A model generated the notes under the pieces. That model worked only from the letters and a program-made list of their open reading frames with translations, searched no databases and had not been told where the DNA came from. From positions 190,561 through 254,560 of the forward strand of contig JBHOQS010000020.1 in NCBI GenBank assembly GCA_042408875.1: a DNA stretch of 64,000 nucleotides. The letters run 5' to 3'. Shown here piece after piece: positions 36,300 through 44,629 of this stretch; position 1 is the stretch's first letter, and each line of letters starts with the position of its first letter. This stretch comes from JBHOQS01 sp042408875. GTDB lineage: Bacteria; Chloroflexota; UBA11872; JBHOQS01. The position numbers and the translations under genes were made by a program.

Positions 36300-36360
36300 G
36301 CGTGAGTGCGTGGGCCAGTTCGCCGTTCCAGTTCATAGCATTCTTAACATACTTAACATT

Positions 36361-36394
36361 ACGGAGGGAGGCGCTCAACGGAGGGAGGCGCTCA
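36361..36394 (+). repeat. Tandem 17-bp duplication of the SBP 9 ribosome site
   Basis: ACGGAGGGAGGCGCTCA is present twice in tandem (36361-36377, 36378-36394), one base before ATG 36396. Each copy carries a GGAGGGAGG Shine-Dalgarno element, so the gene has two candidate ribosome sites. Confidence 0.75.
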
Positions 36395-36395
36395 G

Positions 36396-37808
36396 ATGAC
36401 GTGCGAAGACGTGCAGGCCATCGCAGCGGCGCAGCCGCGCTCCGGCACGGTCGCGCGCTCTCGCCGAGCGTTGCTGGCCCAGGTCTCGATGCTTGCAGGT
36501 GCCCTGACAGGAGGCGCGTGCCGGCCCGGGGCACGGCCCGCAGCCGAGCCGGTTGCACGTAGCACCTGCCGCGGTACGGTCGAGTTTGTTAGTCCCTGGA
36601 ATGTCGGCACGCCGACCGGCGATGGGCTTGTGCAGGTCGGACAGGATTTCGCTGCGGTACATCCGGGCTGTCGAGCTGAACTCGTCTACTGGTCCGGGGA
36701 TAACACGGCTATCCTGGAGAAGCTGGCGATTACCATTGCCGCAGGCAACCAGCCTGCAGTGACGCTGGTGCCGGCGCAGCAGACCCCGCTGTGGATCAGC
36801 ATGGGCGTGCTCCAGCCACTGGAGCCCTGGGCTATGCGGGACAGGGTGGGCAAGGAGCTCTTCTTCGAGGGGTACTGGCCACAGATGATCCTCGGAGGAA
36901 AGCTCTGGCGGCTGCCGTTCCAGATCGACGTGAACTTCCCTTGGTTCTGGAATAAGGCTTCCTTCCGCTCGGCCGGGTTGGATACTGAACGCGGGCCGCT
37001 GACAGTCGCACAGCTTGATGAGCTAGCAATGAAGCTCACGCGCGGTGCCCCAGGCACGCACGAGCAGCTCGGGTTCGTGCCGTGGCAACTCTACGGCGAG
37101 ACCAACTCGCTCCAGAGCTGGGCGTATGCCTTCGGCGGCGATTTCTATGATCCGGCCAGAGATCGGGTGATCGCCAACCATCCCAGGACGGTCGAGGCGC
37201 TGGAGTGGATGGTCGGGTGGGCGAAGCGCCTCGGCGGATACGACGCCGTACAGGCCGAGCTCCAGGCCATGGGCGGCTGGGGCACCGGCCTGGCGATGGG
37301 GCGTATCGCAATGGGTGTGTGGACGAGCCAGGGGTTGCCGAATGCCCGGCAGCAGAATCCGCAGGCAGAGTTCGGCGCCGGGTTGTTCCCAGGCGGTCCT
37401 GGGGTCCGGCCGGGCGAGGCCACCTGGCTATCCGGGCGCGGCATCGGGATGGTCGCGAACATTAAGGAACCTGAGCCGGCCTGGATGTTCATCAAGTGGG
37501 TGAGCGCCACGCCGGACGGCACCCTGGGGCTGGTCAATCGTATCCTGGCAACTCCCGGCCTGAAAACCTCACCTGGGCTGGCTGTCTTGGAAGGGAATGC
37601 CGAGACGAAGCCCTTTGTGGAAGCGCTGCGGGTGGCCAAGCACAGCCCGCCCGGCGCGGTGATCCCGATCAACGTGTGGGGCGGCAATCGCACTACCCTG
37701 GTGCGAGAGGCACTGCAGCAGGTCCGCGGGGCTCGTGAGGCACTGGACGAGATCACGCGCTCCGCTCAGGTCGAGCTCGAGGCCGAGCGGGCGCGGCAGG
37801 GTAAATAG
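36396..37808 (+). CDS. Family-1 extracellular solute-binding lipoprotein (SBP 9)
   Basis: Tat-like signal (RSRRALLAQ) and lipobox TGGAC with Cys42. Mature landmarks include GTVEFVSPWNV, QPAVTLVPAQQTPLWI, LWRLPFQIDVNFPWFWN and AYAFGGDFYDPARDRV. It shares this last element with SBP 6 and SBP 10 and is their more distant relative. 470 residues. SBP 10 begins 101 bp downstream, so two related binding proteins stand in tandem ahead of GIM 3. Confidence 0.87.
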   Translation: MTCEDVQAIAAAQPRSGTVARSRRALLAQVSMLAGALTGGACRPGARPAAEPVARSTCRGTVEFVSPWNVGTPTGDGLVQVGQDFAAVHPGCRAELVYWSGDNTAILEKLAITIAAGNQPAVTLVPAQQTPLWISMGVLQPLEPWAMRDRVGKELFFEGYWPQMILGGKLWRLPFQIDVNFPWFWNKASFRSAGLDTERGPLTVAQLDELAMKLTRGAPGTHEQLGFVPWQLYGETNSLQSWAYAFGGDFYDPARDRVIANHPRTVEALEWMVGWAKRLGGYDAVQAELQAMGGWGTGLAMGRIAMGVWTSQGLPNARQQNPQAEFGAGLFPGGPGVRPGEATWLSGRGIGMVANIKEPEPAWMFIKWVSATPDGTLGLVNRILATPGLKTSPGLAVLEGNAETKPFVEALRVAKHSPPGAVIPINVWGGNRTTLVREALQQVRGAREALDEITRSAQVELEAERARQGK

Positions 37809-37909
37809 TGCCTGCCGGCTGCATCCAGGGGAGACGATCCATCGCGCGGGCCAGCGCGGCGCCCGGGCGCGGCCTGGGCCCGGACTGCAGTCGAGAAGAG
37901 GAGGATCGT

Positions 37910-39283
37910 ATGCGCGGACTATCAGAGAAGCGATGGCGTTCGGTCACCAAGCGGCGGCTCCTGGCAGCGAGCGGGCTCCCAATAGGAGCCGTCTTCAGCG
38001 CGTGCAGCCAGGGAGGACGACAAGCCAGCCAGGCAGCACCGCCGCAGGTAGTTGCTTGCCGCTCGCGATTAGAGTTCTTCGATCCGGCCTCGCCGGGCAT
38101 CCAGCGGCACACCTCCTACTCGGCGGTAATCAGCAGCTTTACTGCCACACGCCCTGGGTGCACTATAGAGCTCGTGTTCGTGGACTCAGCGCAGCGACTC
38201 GATAAGCTCACTGCCGCGATCGCCGGTGGGGTTCCACCGGCTCTGGTGGGGCTGGCGCCAGGCGAGACGCGGCGATGGGTGGCTATAGGCGTGCTGGCCT
38301 CTGTGGATGACCTGTTCAAGCGTGACAAGTTCCAGAGCGCCGATTTCCCAGTCGCACTGTGGAAGCAGATGAGCTACGGAGGCAAGCTCTGGTTTATGCC
38401 AGGGGCGCAGACCAACCCTGATTTCGTCCTGCACTGGAACAAGGTCCACTTCAGCGAGGCTGGCCTCAATCCGGCGCAGGGCCCGACGACTATTGCCGAA
38501 TTGGACGCCATGATCCAGCAGTTGACCCGCGTGCAGGGCGATGACTATGAACGTGTAGGCATGATCCCCTGGGATCTCTACGGCCACGGTAACACCATCC
38601 AGGCCTGGGGCTACGCCTTCGGGGGCTCCTTCTACGACGAGGCAAAGGACGAGCTGACGTTCACGCACCCGCGCCTTGTGCGGGCAGTCGAGTGGTACAC
38701 CGGGTGGGCCCAGCGCCTGGGCATCGAGCGCATCGCCCGGTTGCGCCAGGTTACGTTGCCTTCCGGCACACACTTCTTCGCCTCGGGCCGCCTCAGCATC
38801 AGTCCGATTACCTCAGGCCAGTTGAAGGCTTCGCTGGACTATGATCCCACGCTGCAGGTCGGCTCGGGTCCGATGCCCGGCGAAGCGCCAGGGAAGGCAG
38901 GCACAGTAGCAATTGGGGGATGGGCGGTCGCTGCTGGGGCGGAGAGTAAGCAGCGCGAGGAGGCCTGGGATTTCATGAAGTACGCCGGCGCGAGCGATGA
39001 GGGCACCACCATTATGGCTCGCACTGGCGCTATTCCCGGGTGGTTGAAGTCTCCTGGCCTGGAGGAGCTTGCGCGTGACCCCTTGTGGAAGGCCTACATA
39101 GACGCGCTACGCCGCGCTGAGTTCCCGCAGCTCGGTTTCTATGCGCCGGGCGGGCTCGATCTTACACCCATCCAGGACGTGCTGGATGGCAAACGGAGCG
39201 TGGTAGATGCGTTGCAGGCTATCAACAGCGATGCGAATGCACGCCATGCCCAGTGGAAGAGCCAGGCCCAGCAGAAGCGGTAA
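37910..39283 (+). CDS. Family-1 extracellular solute-binding lipoprotein (SBP 10)
   Basis: ATG 37910 is selected by the GAGGAGGATCGT ahead of it. The signal has a Lys-Arg-Arg variant (SVTKRRLLAA) and lipobox VFSAC, Cys32. Close paralogue of SBP 6 along the whole mature chain, so the two probably bind related ligands or represent a recent duplication. 457 residues. It is followed 24 bp later by GIM 3, repeating the SBP-GIM order of SBP 6 with GIM 1. Confidence 0.88.
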   Translation: MRGLSEKRWRSVTKRRLLAASGLPIGAVFSACSQGGRQASQAAPPQVVACRSRLEFFDPASPGIQRHTSYSAVISSFTATRPGCTIELVFVDSAQRLDKLTAAIAGGVPPALVGLAPGETRRWVAIGVLASVDDLFKRDKFQSADFPVALWKQMSYGGKLWFMPGAQTNPDFVLHWNKVHFSEAGLNPAQGPTTIAELDAMIQQLTRVQGDDYERVGMIPWDLYGHGNTIQAWGYAFGGSFYDEAKDELTFTHPRLVRAVEWYTGWAQRLGIERIARLRQVTLPSGTHFFASGRLSISPITSGQLKASLDYDPTLQVGSGPMPGEAPGKAGTVAIGGWAVAAGAESKQREEAWDFMKYAGASDEGTTIMARTGAIPGWLKSPGLEELARDPLWKAYIDALRRAEFPQLGFYAPGGLDLTPIQDVLDGKRSVVDALQAINSDANARHAQWKSQAQQKR

Positions 39284-39307
39284 ATGAAGCAAGGGGATTA
39301 GGAAAGA

Positions 39308-40387
39308 ATGGCAGAGCAGTATCGTGCGGCAATCCTTGGATTGGGGAAGATCGCCCGAGCGCACATGCGCGGGTACCTCTCCCCTGAAAACGCCGGGCGT
39401 ATCACCGTCGTGGCCGGGGCGGATGTGAGCGCAGAGGCGCGGGAGCAGTTCCGTGCCGAGTACGGCGTCGAGCGTCTCTATCAAGACTTCCGGGCGCTCC
39501 TGGAGCAGGAGCGGCCTGATCTCGTCAGCATTTGCACATGGCCACCGCTGCATCCGGAGATGGTCGAGGCGGCGGCTCAGGCGGGAGCGAAGGGCATCCT
39601 GTGCGAGAAGCCGATGGCGGTAGACCTAGCCGGCGCAGATCGTATGGTCGCCGCAGCCGAACGGGCAGGGGCAGTGCTGGTGATCGGGCATCAGCGTCGT
39701 CTGCTCCCGCGCTATACCGAGGCTCGCCGGCTCATCGAAGAGGGGATGATCGGTGAGCTTGTGCAAGTGAGCGTGATGTGCCACGGCGACCTCTTGAGCG
39801 ATGGCACCCATTCCGTTGACCTGATGCGCTTTCTCGCCGGCGATGCGCCAGCTGTGTGGGTCATCGGGAACATTGATCTGCGTCCCCGAGAGGTCACGAA
39901 TACCGGCCCGCAGAGTTTTGGTTTCCAGGACTGGGAGCGCACCCGCACACGCTACGGTCACCACGTCGAAACGGGTGCAGTGGGGCTTGTGCACTTCAGT
40001 ACAGGGGTGCGCGGCCTGGTAGAGACGGGCATCTGTACCCGCCCCGGCTACCAGCGGGCGCTTGTCTATGGCACCGAGGGCTGGATCGAGATCAGCGGCG
40101 ACCGGCCAGTGGCCGATGAACCGCCGCTGCGTGCCCGCCTGCGCGGTCAGGCAGAATGGTACGTGCCTGAGCTGCCGACAGTCAACGCGTTCGCTCGCGA
40201 GATCGCGCTGCTGATCGAAGCCATCGAACGAGGGATCCGGCACCCGCTCGATGTCTCGTCTGCGCGCGCCGGGCACGAGATCATCATGGCTATCTTCGAG
40301 TCAGCGCGGCGGCGCGCACGCATCGATCTGCCGCTTACCGTCGCGGAGTCGCCGCTTGAGGCGCTGGTGGCGGCAGGAGCCGGGTAA
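39308..40387 (+). CDS. Gfo/Idh/MocA family oxidoreductase (GIM 3)
   Basis: N-terminal ILGLGKIARAHMRGY nucleotide fold, CEKPMAVDLAG catalytic motif, GHQRRLLPRY and GTHSVDLMRFLAGD. 359 residues. Strongly similar to GIM 2, with shared ICTWPPLHPEM and identical layout. It directly follows SBP 10. Substrate not determined. Confidence 0.88.
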   Translation: MAEQYRAAILGLGKIARAHMRGYLSPENAGRITVVAGADVSAEAREQFRAEYGVERLYQDFRALLEQERPDLVSICTWPPLHPEMVEAAAQAGAKGILCEKPMAVDLAGADRMVAAAERAGAVLVIGHQRRLLPRYTEARRLIEEGMIGELVQVSVMCHGDLLSDGTHSVDLMRFLAGDAPAVWVIGNIDLRPREVTNTGPQSFGFQDWERTRTRYGHHVETGAVGLVHFSTGVRGLVETGICTRPGYQRALVYGTEGWIEISGDRPVADEPPLRARLRGQAEWYVPELPTVNAFAREIALLIEAIERGIRHPLDVSSARAGHEIIMAIFESARRRARIDLPLTVAESPLEALVAAGAG

Positions 40388-40445
40388 GTAATCTAAGACT
40401 AAGATGCCATGCCTAGAGCATGACCCTGAGAGCGTCGTTATAGGC

Positions 40446-41438
40446 TTATGCGGGCTGGTCTTCGACCTGTGGTGTCTGGATGCGGCCGTCGGGGATGAGC
40501 TGGACACCGCGCTCCTGGGCCAGACGCGCCGCGTCGGGCATGATCTGCTCGCCGGCAACTGCCGGCAGGACGACCATCTGTGGCCCAAGTGCCTTGCCAA
40601 ACAGCTCCGCGCGGCGAATAGCCCGCTCAACGTCGCCGGGGCCGACGCCGGCCGAGACTTCGACTACCAGATAGACCTCGGCAGAATCGGTGCGCCTCCG
40701 GCCACGCACGACCACATCGCTCAGGCGTATCTCGGCCGCCTCCTCCATACTGATCCGGCCCGCTTCTTCAGCGTCATCCAGAATATCCCCCAGCTCGCGA
40801 TCAGTCAGGGCAGTAACGCGGCGGAGCAGCCTGCCGAAGTACGCTCCGGCGCGCTCGCGATACCGCCGCTCCAGGTTCTCTCCCCGCAGTTCAGCCACCT
40901 GGGAATCGATCCGGTCTACTCGGCGGATCAGCGCTTGCAGGGTCTCCTCAGTGCGACGCTGCGCCTCGGCCAACTGAGCGACTATTTCCTCCAGGCGAGC
41001 CAGCCGCTCCTCAGTCCGGATCTGAGCCTCTTCGAGACGAGCCAGCCGCTCCTCGGTGCGGATCTGGGCCTCTTCGAGACGGGCCAGCCGCTCCTCGGTG
41101 CGGATCTGGGCCTCTTCGAGACGGGCCAGCCGCTCCTCGGTGCGGATCTGGGCCTCTTCGAGACGGGCCAGCCGCTCCTCAGTCCGGATCTGAGCCTCTT
41201 CGAGACGAGCCAGCCGCTCCTCAGTCCGGATCTGGGCTTCTTCCAGGCGAGCCACTGCCTCTTCCAGACGCGCCAGGCGCCCTTCACTGCGCGCCTGTGC
41301 CTCGACCAGCTCGCGTACCAGCGTCGGCAGGCTGAGCAACTCCTCAGTCAGGACCAGGCGCCGCAGCTCGGCTCGCCACTCCGGATGCTGTTCCAGCAGG
41401 CGTATCAGATCGTGGAAGTCGCTTACGGTGAAAGGCAT
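40446..41438 (-). CDS. Coiled-coil repeat protein with nuclease-like C-terminal domain
   Basis: 330-residue protein of a type common in filamentous Chloroflexota and cyanobacteria. An N-terminal helical region is followed by six copies of a 14-residue unit, EAQIRTEERLARLE (about residues 65-150), which should form a long coiled coil. The C-terminal part (TDSAEVYLVVEVSAGVGPGDV, then RAELFGKALG) resembles a PD-(D/E)XK-like domain with Asp/Glu and a strand bearing VVEV, but the catalytic Lys is unclear. ATG 41438 has GGAG nine bases upstream. It is opposite in direction to its neighbours. Function unknown. Confidence 0.75.
   Translation of the reverse strand: MPFTVSDFHDLIRLLEQHPEWRAELRRLVLTEELLSLPTLVRELVEAQARSEGRLARLEEAVARLEEAQIRTEERLARLEEAQIRTEERLARLEEAQIRTEERLARLEEAQIRTEERLARLEEAQIRTEERLARLEEAQIRTEERLARLEEIVAQLAEAQRRTEETLQALIRRVDRIDSQVAELRGENLERRYRERAGAYFGRLLRRVTALTDRELGDILDDAEEAGRISMEEAAEIRLSDVVVRGRRRTDSAEVYLVVEVSAGVGPGDVERAIRRAELFGKALGPQMVVLPAVAGEQIMPDAARLAQERGVQLIPDGRIQTPQVEDQPA
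40990..41250 (-). repeat. Tandem 42-bp coding repeats (six copies)
   Basis: The coiled-coil segment is encoded by six tandem 42-bp units. On the plus strand three adjacent units carry the GTGCGGATCTGGGC variant and are flanked by units of the AGTCCGGATCTGAGC variant on each side. Near-identical DNA copies point to recent expansion or homogenisation; boundaries are approximate. Confidence 0.8.
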
Positions 41439-41715
41439 AAGACAATGCTCCAAATGCTGGCTCTATGGTACCACAGTTCGCTGCCTTGCTGTCTGGGCAG
41501 CGTGATCCCGCTAGCACGCCTGGGTGCACCGATACCGTTTCCGGTGCGCCCGGACGCACGCCGGGGACGGCACATCAGCCGGCGAGCTGTCAGACCACTG
41601 TGTGTAACCGGTATGTAACGCATATGTATACGGTGCTGGAAGTAGGGTGGCGTTTGCCTGTTTTTCTCAAGAATGGCCAGAAGTGTTTGAGCCAAGAGGT
41701 TGGTAGGGGGACGAG

Positions 41716-42741
41716 ATGACCGACCGGCTCCGCGTTGCTGTGATTGGCTGCGGCGGAATCGCGACCCGCCAGCATGGCCCTGCCTATCACAAGCTCCCGC
41801 AGGTGGAGATCGTGGCCGGCTGCGATGTCGTGCCTGCGAAGGCGCAGGCATTCGTCGAGGCCTTTGGCGGCCGGGCCTATACAGACTACCGGCAGATGCT
41901 GGACCAGGAGCGGCCGGATATTGTTGACGTCTGCACACGCGAACACCAGCACGTCGAGCCGGTCATCGCCGCGCTGGAAGCAGGGGCGCATGTGCTGTGC
42001 GAGAAGATCATGGCCCACACGCTGGAAGGCGGCCGCGCCATGGTCGCCGCGGCTGAGCGAACCGGCCGGCTCCTGGGCGTGAACTATAACTATCGGTTCT
42101 TGCCTATCTTTACCAAGCTCAAAGAACTTCTTGCAGCGGGGGAACTTGGGGAGATCGCCTTAATCACCGTCTATGCGCATGCCTTTTGCTTCCACCATGC
42201 CATTGACTTACTGCGTTGGCTCGGTGGTCCGGTTACGGCGGTAAGCGGCCACTACACCGCGACGGCCGATCCGGCGTATCACTACCCGGTACAGTGCCCG
42301 GACTTTGTCTATGTGCCATCCCGCAACGCAGTACTGACTATGCGCTTCCAGAACAGCGCCCTAGGCACTATCGCGGCCTCACGCTTTGAAGACCTGCGGA
42401 CGAACATGCTCCGCGTTGATGTAGTGGGCGAGCGCGGGCGGCTCACTGCATCTGGCATCACGCTGCAAGATATCATGGGACGCCTTGTTCGGACACCCGG
42501 CGACCGGGAGATCCCCTACTATACCGGAGAAGACCGGGGCTTCAACGTGGCCTTCGAGCGTTCCATCCGCGCCTTCGTGGAGAAAGTCCAGGGCAGCGAC
42601 ACCCCGGCAGCGACCGGCCACGACGGCTACGCTGTGCTGCTGATCGAGCGCGCGCTGGTGCTCTCGCAGGCCGAGGGACGGGCCATCGCCCTTGAGACGC
42701 TCGCGCCGACCTCAGCCGGCACAGCACAGCCCGCGCCCTAG
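41716..42741 (+). CDS. Gfo/Idh/MocA family oxidoreductase (GIM 4)
   Basis: Rossmann motif AVIGCGGIATRQHGPAY. The usual EKP reads EKI (CEKIMAHTLEGG); the catalytic Lys is kept while the Pro is lost. NYNYRFLPIF and HHAIDLLRWLGG follow. 341 residues, more distant from GIM 1-3. ATG 41716 follows TAGGGGGACGAG. SPI 3 follows after 30 bp, repeating the GIM-SPI order seen twice before. Confidence 0.86.
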   Translation: MTDRLRVAVIGCGGIATRQHGPAYHKLPQVEIVAGCDVVPAKAQAFVEAFGGRAYTDYRQMLDQERPDIVDVCTREHQHVEPVIAALEAGAHVLCEKIMAHTLEGGRAMVAAAERTGRLLGVNYNYRFLPIFTKLKELLAAGELGEIALITVYAHAFCFHHAIDLLRWLGGPVTAVSGHYTATADPAYHYPVQCPDFVYVPSRNAVLTMRFQNSALGTIAASRFEDLRTNMLRVDVVGERGRLTASGITLQDIMGRLVRTPGDREIPYYTGEDRGFNVAFERSIRAFVEKVQGSDTPAATGHDGYAVLLIERALVLSQAEGRAIALETLAPTSAGTAQPAP

Positions 42742-42771
42742 CCAGCCAAGCCCTGACGGAGGAGACAGACC

Positions 42772-43653
42772 ATGGCGCAGCAGCCGGTTATCGCTTGTAC
42801 CACCCACTCGTTCGGTGTAGTTCCCCTGGACGCGGCCTTTCGGATCATCAAGGCGCTCGAGCTCGACCATGCTGACCTGATCGCGGCAACGTACCCGCAG
42901 CAACTGGATCCCTATGCGCTCGCGGCTGAGCCAGAGCGGGAGGCCGAGCGCATTGGCAACCTTGCCGCCGAGGCAGGCGTGCGGCTCTCTGGCTGCTTCG
43001 TCGGCTTCCGCGAGCGGCTTACCACTGCGGATCCGGAGCAGCGCTGGCGCTTGTCAGAGCTCTATGGCGCAGTCGGACGCCTAGCTCACCGCCTGGGCAT
43101 CGTACATGTCCAGACCGGCTTCGGCCGGGCGGATCCCACCCTTTCAGCAGACGAACAGTTCGCTGTCATCGTTGACAACGTACGTGCAGTACAGAAGGCT
43201 GTCGCTGCTGAGGGCGCCGAGCTCCTTGTCGAGGCGCAGCGCGGCGCGGCGATCAGCACGCCCGATGCCCTGGAGCGCCTGCTGCACGAGGTGCCCGGCC
43301 TGCGCATCAACCACGATCCCGGCCAGTTCGCCTGCCAGGGCTTTGAGCAGGAAAGTTATGGGCCTCTGTATGCCGCGACAGCGCATATTCACATGCGCCA
43401 GGCGCGTCCCGGGGCGCTCCAGGAGAAGCTGGAGCTGGGCACGGTGGACTTCCGCAGAGTCGTGCGTGCGCTTCAGGCAGTCGGCTTCGATGGTGTGTAC
43501 GCAACAGAGTATGTGCACTTCGCTGGCTCGGCCGATTGCGCCAATGTGGATGTCGTGACCGAGACAGTGAAGATGCGCGATCTCATTCGTGAGGAACTGG
43601 CACGGCTTACCAGCCTGGCTCCCCACGGTGAGCGTGACAGGAACAGGATGTGA
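42772..43653 (+). CDS. Sugar phosphate isomerase/epimerase family TIM-barrel protein (SPI 3)
   Basis: 293 residues. Likely metal ligands: Glu in ELLVEAQRG, Asp in LRINHDPGQF, His in AHIHMRQAR and Glu in VYATEYVHF. ATG 42772 follows GGAGGAGACAGACC. Directly downstream of GIM 4 and upstream of the SDR gene. The active-site pattern fits an epimerase or isomerase; a lyase role is also possible in this superfamily. Confidence 0.78.
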   Translation: MAQQPVIACTTHSFGVVPLDAAFRIIKALELDHADLIAATYPQQLDPYALAAEPEREAERIGNLAAEAGVRLSGCFVGFRERLTTADPEQRWRLSELYGAVGRLAHRLGIVHVQTGFGRADPTLSADEQFAVIVDNVRAVQKAVAAEGAELLVEAQRGAAISTPDALERLLHEVPGLRINHDPGQFACQGFEQESYGPLYAATAHIHMRQARPGALQEKLELGTVDFRRVVRALQAVGFDGVYATEYVHFAGSADCANVDVVTETVKMRDLIREELARLTSLAPHGERDRNRM

Positions 43654-43713
43654 GGGTGGAACGATAGCGGAGAACCCGTGAACGCACCGGCACGCCATCG
43701 TCGCCTTATGCAA

Positions 43714-43742
43714 GGTACTACTATCGTACCACTGTCGTACCA
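43714..43742 (+). promoter_or_regulatory. Operator-like GTAC repeats upstream of the SDR gene
   Basis: TCGTACCA occurs at 43724-43731 and 43735-43742, eleven bases apart. GGTAC (43714-43718) is inverted to GTACC (43726-43730). They lie 27 bases before the SDR start and before its GGGAGG ribosome site, suggesting a dimer-binding operator. No regulator is assigned. Confidence 0.4.
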
Positions 43743-43768
43743 ATGTACTACATTCGGGAGGTGGCGCA

Positions 43769-44524
43769 ATGCGACTGCAAGATAAAGTAGCGCTGGTGAC
43801 CGGCGCCCGGCGCGGCATTGGCCGGGCCATTGCCCTGGAGCTGGCGCGCCAGGGCGCGCATGTAGCGGTGAACGATGTCACCGGTGAGGAGCAGGCGCAG
43901 GCTGTGGCCGAAGAGATCCGCGGCATGGGCCGGCGCAGCATAGTGGTGATGGCCGACGTTGCGAACGAGGCGCAGGTGCGCCAGATGGTCGAGCGCGTCG
44001 GGCAGGAGCTGGGGCCGATCGATATCCTGGTGAACAACGCCGGCATCGAGACGATTATTCCGATGCTGGAGATGAGCGAGCAGCAGTGGATGGATGTGAT
44101 TAACGTGAATCTCAAGGGCGAATGGCTGTGTGCCCGCGAGGTGGTGCGCCAGATGCTCCAGCACGGCCGCAAAGGGGCCATCGTCAACATTGGGTCGATC
44201 CAGGCCGGCATGGCGCTGCCGGGCCGCACGCACTACGCGCCCTCCAAGCGCGGGGTGGAGGCGCTCACGCGCAATATGGCCGCCGAGTTTGCTGAGTACG
44301 GCATTCGGGTGAACTGTATTAACCCAGGCCTGATCGCCACTGACATGACTCGCTGGGTGATGGACGATCCGAACATCCTGCCGGTTGTGCTGGAACGTAT
44401 CCCGATGAAGCGCGCCGGCAAGCCAGAAGAGATCGCGACCGTCGCGGCCTTCCTGGCGTCCGATGACGCCAGCTACATGACCGGCCAGTGCATCTACGTT
44501 GACGGCGGCTGGATCGTGACGTAG
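43769..44524 (+). CDS. Short-chain dehydrogenase/reductase (SDR)
   Basis: Classical NAD(P) oxidoreductase of 251 residues. All motifs are present: TGARRGIGRAI (cofactor loop), NNAG, catalytic Ser in IGSIQAG and Y-x3-K in HYAPSKRG, and the C-terminal YVDGG. An Asp in NDV after the second strand points to NAD preference. ATG 43769 follows GGGAGGTGGCGC. Sugar or polyol oxidation is likely from the neighbours. Confidence 0.92.
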   Translation: MRLQDKVALVTGARRGIGRAIALELARQGAHVAVNDVTGEEQAQAVAEEIRGMGRRSIVVMADVANEAQVRQMVERVGQELGPIDILVNNAGIETIIPMLEMSEQQWMDVINVNLKGEWLCAREVVRQMLQHGRKGAIVNIGSIQAGMALPGRTHYAPSKRGVEALTRNMAAEFAEYGIRVNCINPGLIATDMTRWVMDDPNILPVVLERIPMKRAGKPEEIATVAAFLASDDASYMTGQCIYVDGGWIVT

Positions 44525-44554
44525 GCAACACGTGGCGCGTCGCCTCTCGCTTTC

Positions 44555-44591
44555 CCCGGCGCCGGCTGCTCCGCTATCTGCCGGCGCCGGG
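44555..44591. terminator. GC-rich hairpin after the SDR gene
   Basis: Perfect 11-bp arms CCCGGCGCCGG (44555-44565) and CCGGCGCCGGG (44581-44591) with a 15-nt loop, 31 bp after the SDR stop. No U tract follows, so it may be a weak or Rho-assisted terminator or an mRNA-stabilising hairpin before the cyclase gene. Confidence 0.5.
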
Positions 44592-44629
44592 CTCCTGTGA
44601 ACACACCACTACCGCAAAGGAGTGCGTGC

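Noticed and set aside
40990..41250. CRISPR array
   Set aside because: The repeats are directly adjacent without unique spacers and encode a 14-residue coiled-coil unit.
40404..41618. A 404-residue plus-strand open frame covering the coiled-coil repeat gene
   Set aside because: It is the antisense shadow of the 42-bp repeats; it has no ribosome site, and the minus-strand product has the recognisable coiled-coil and domain structure.
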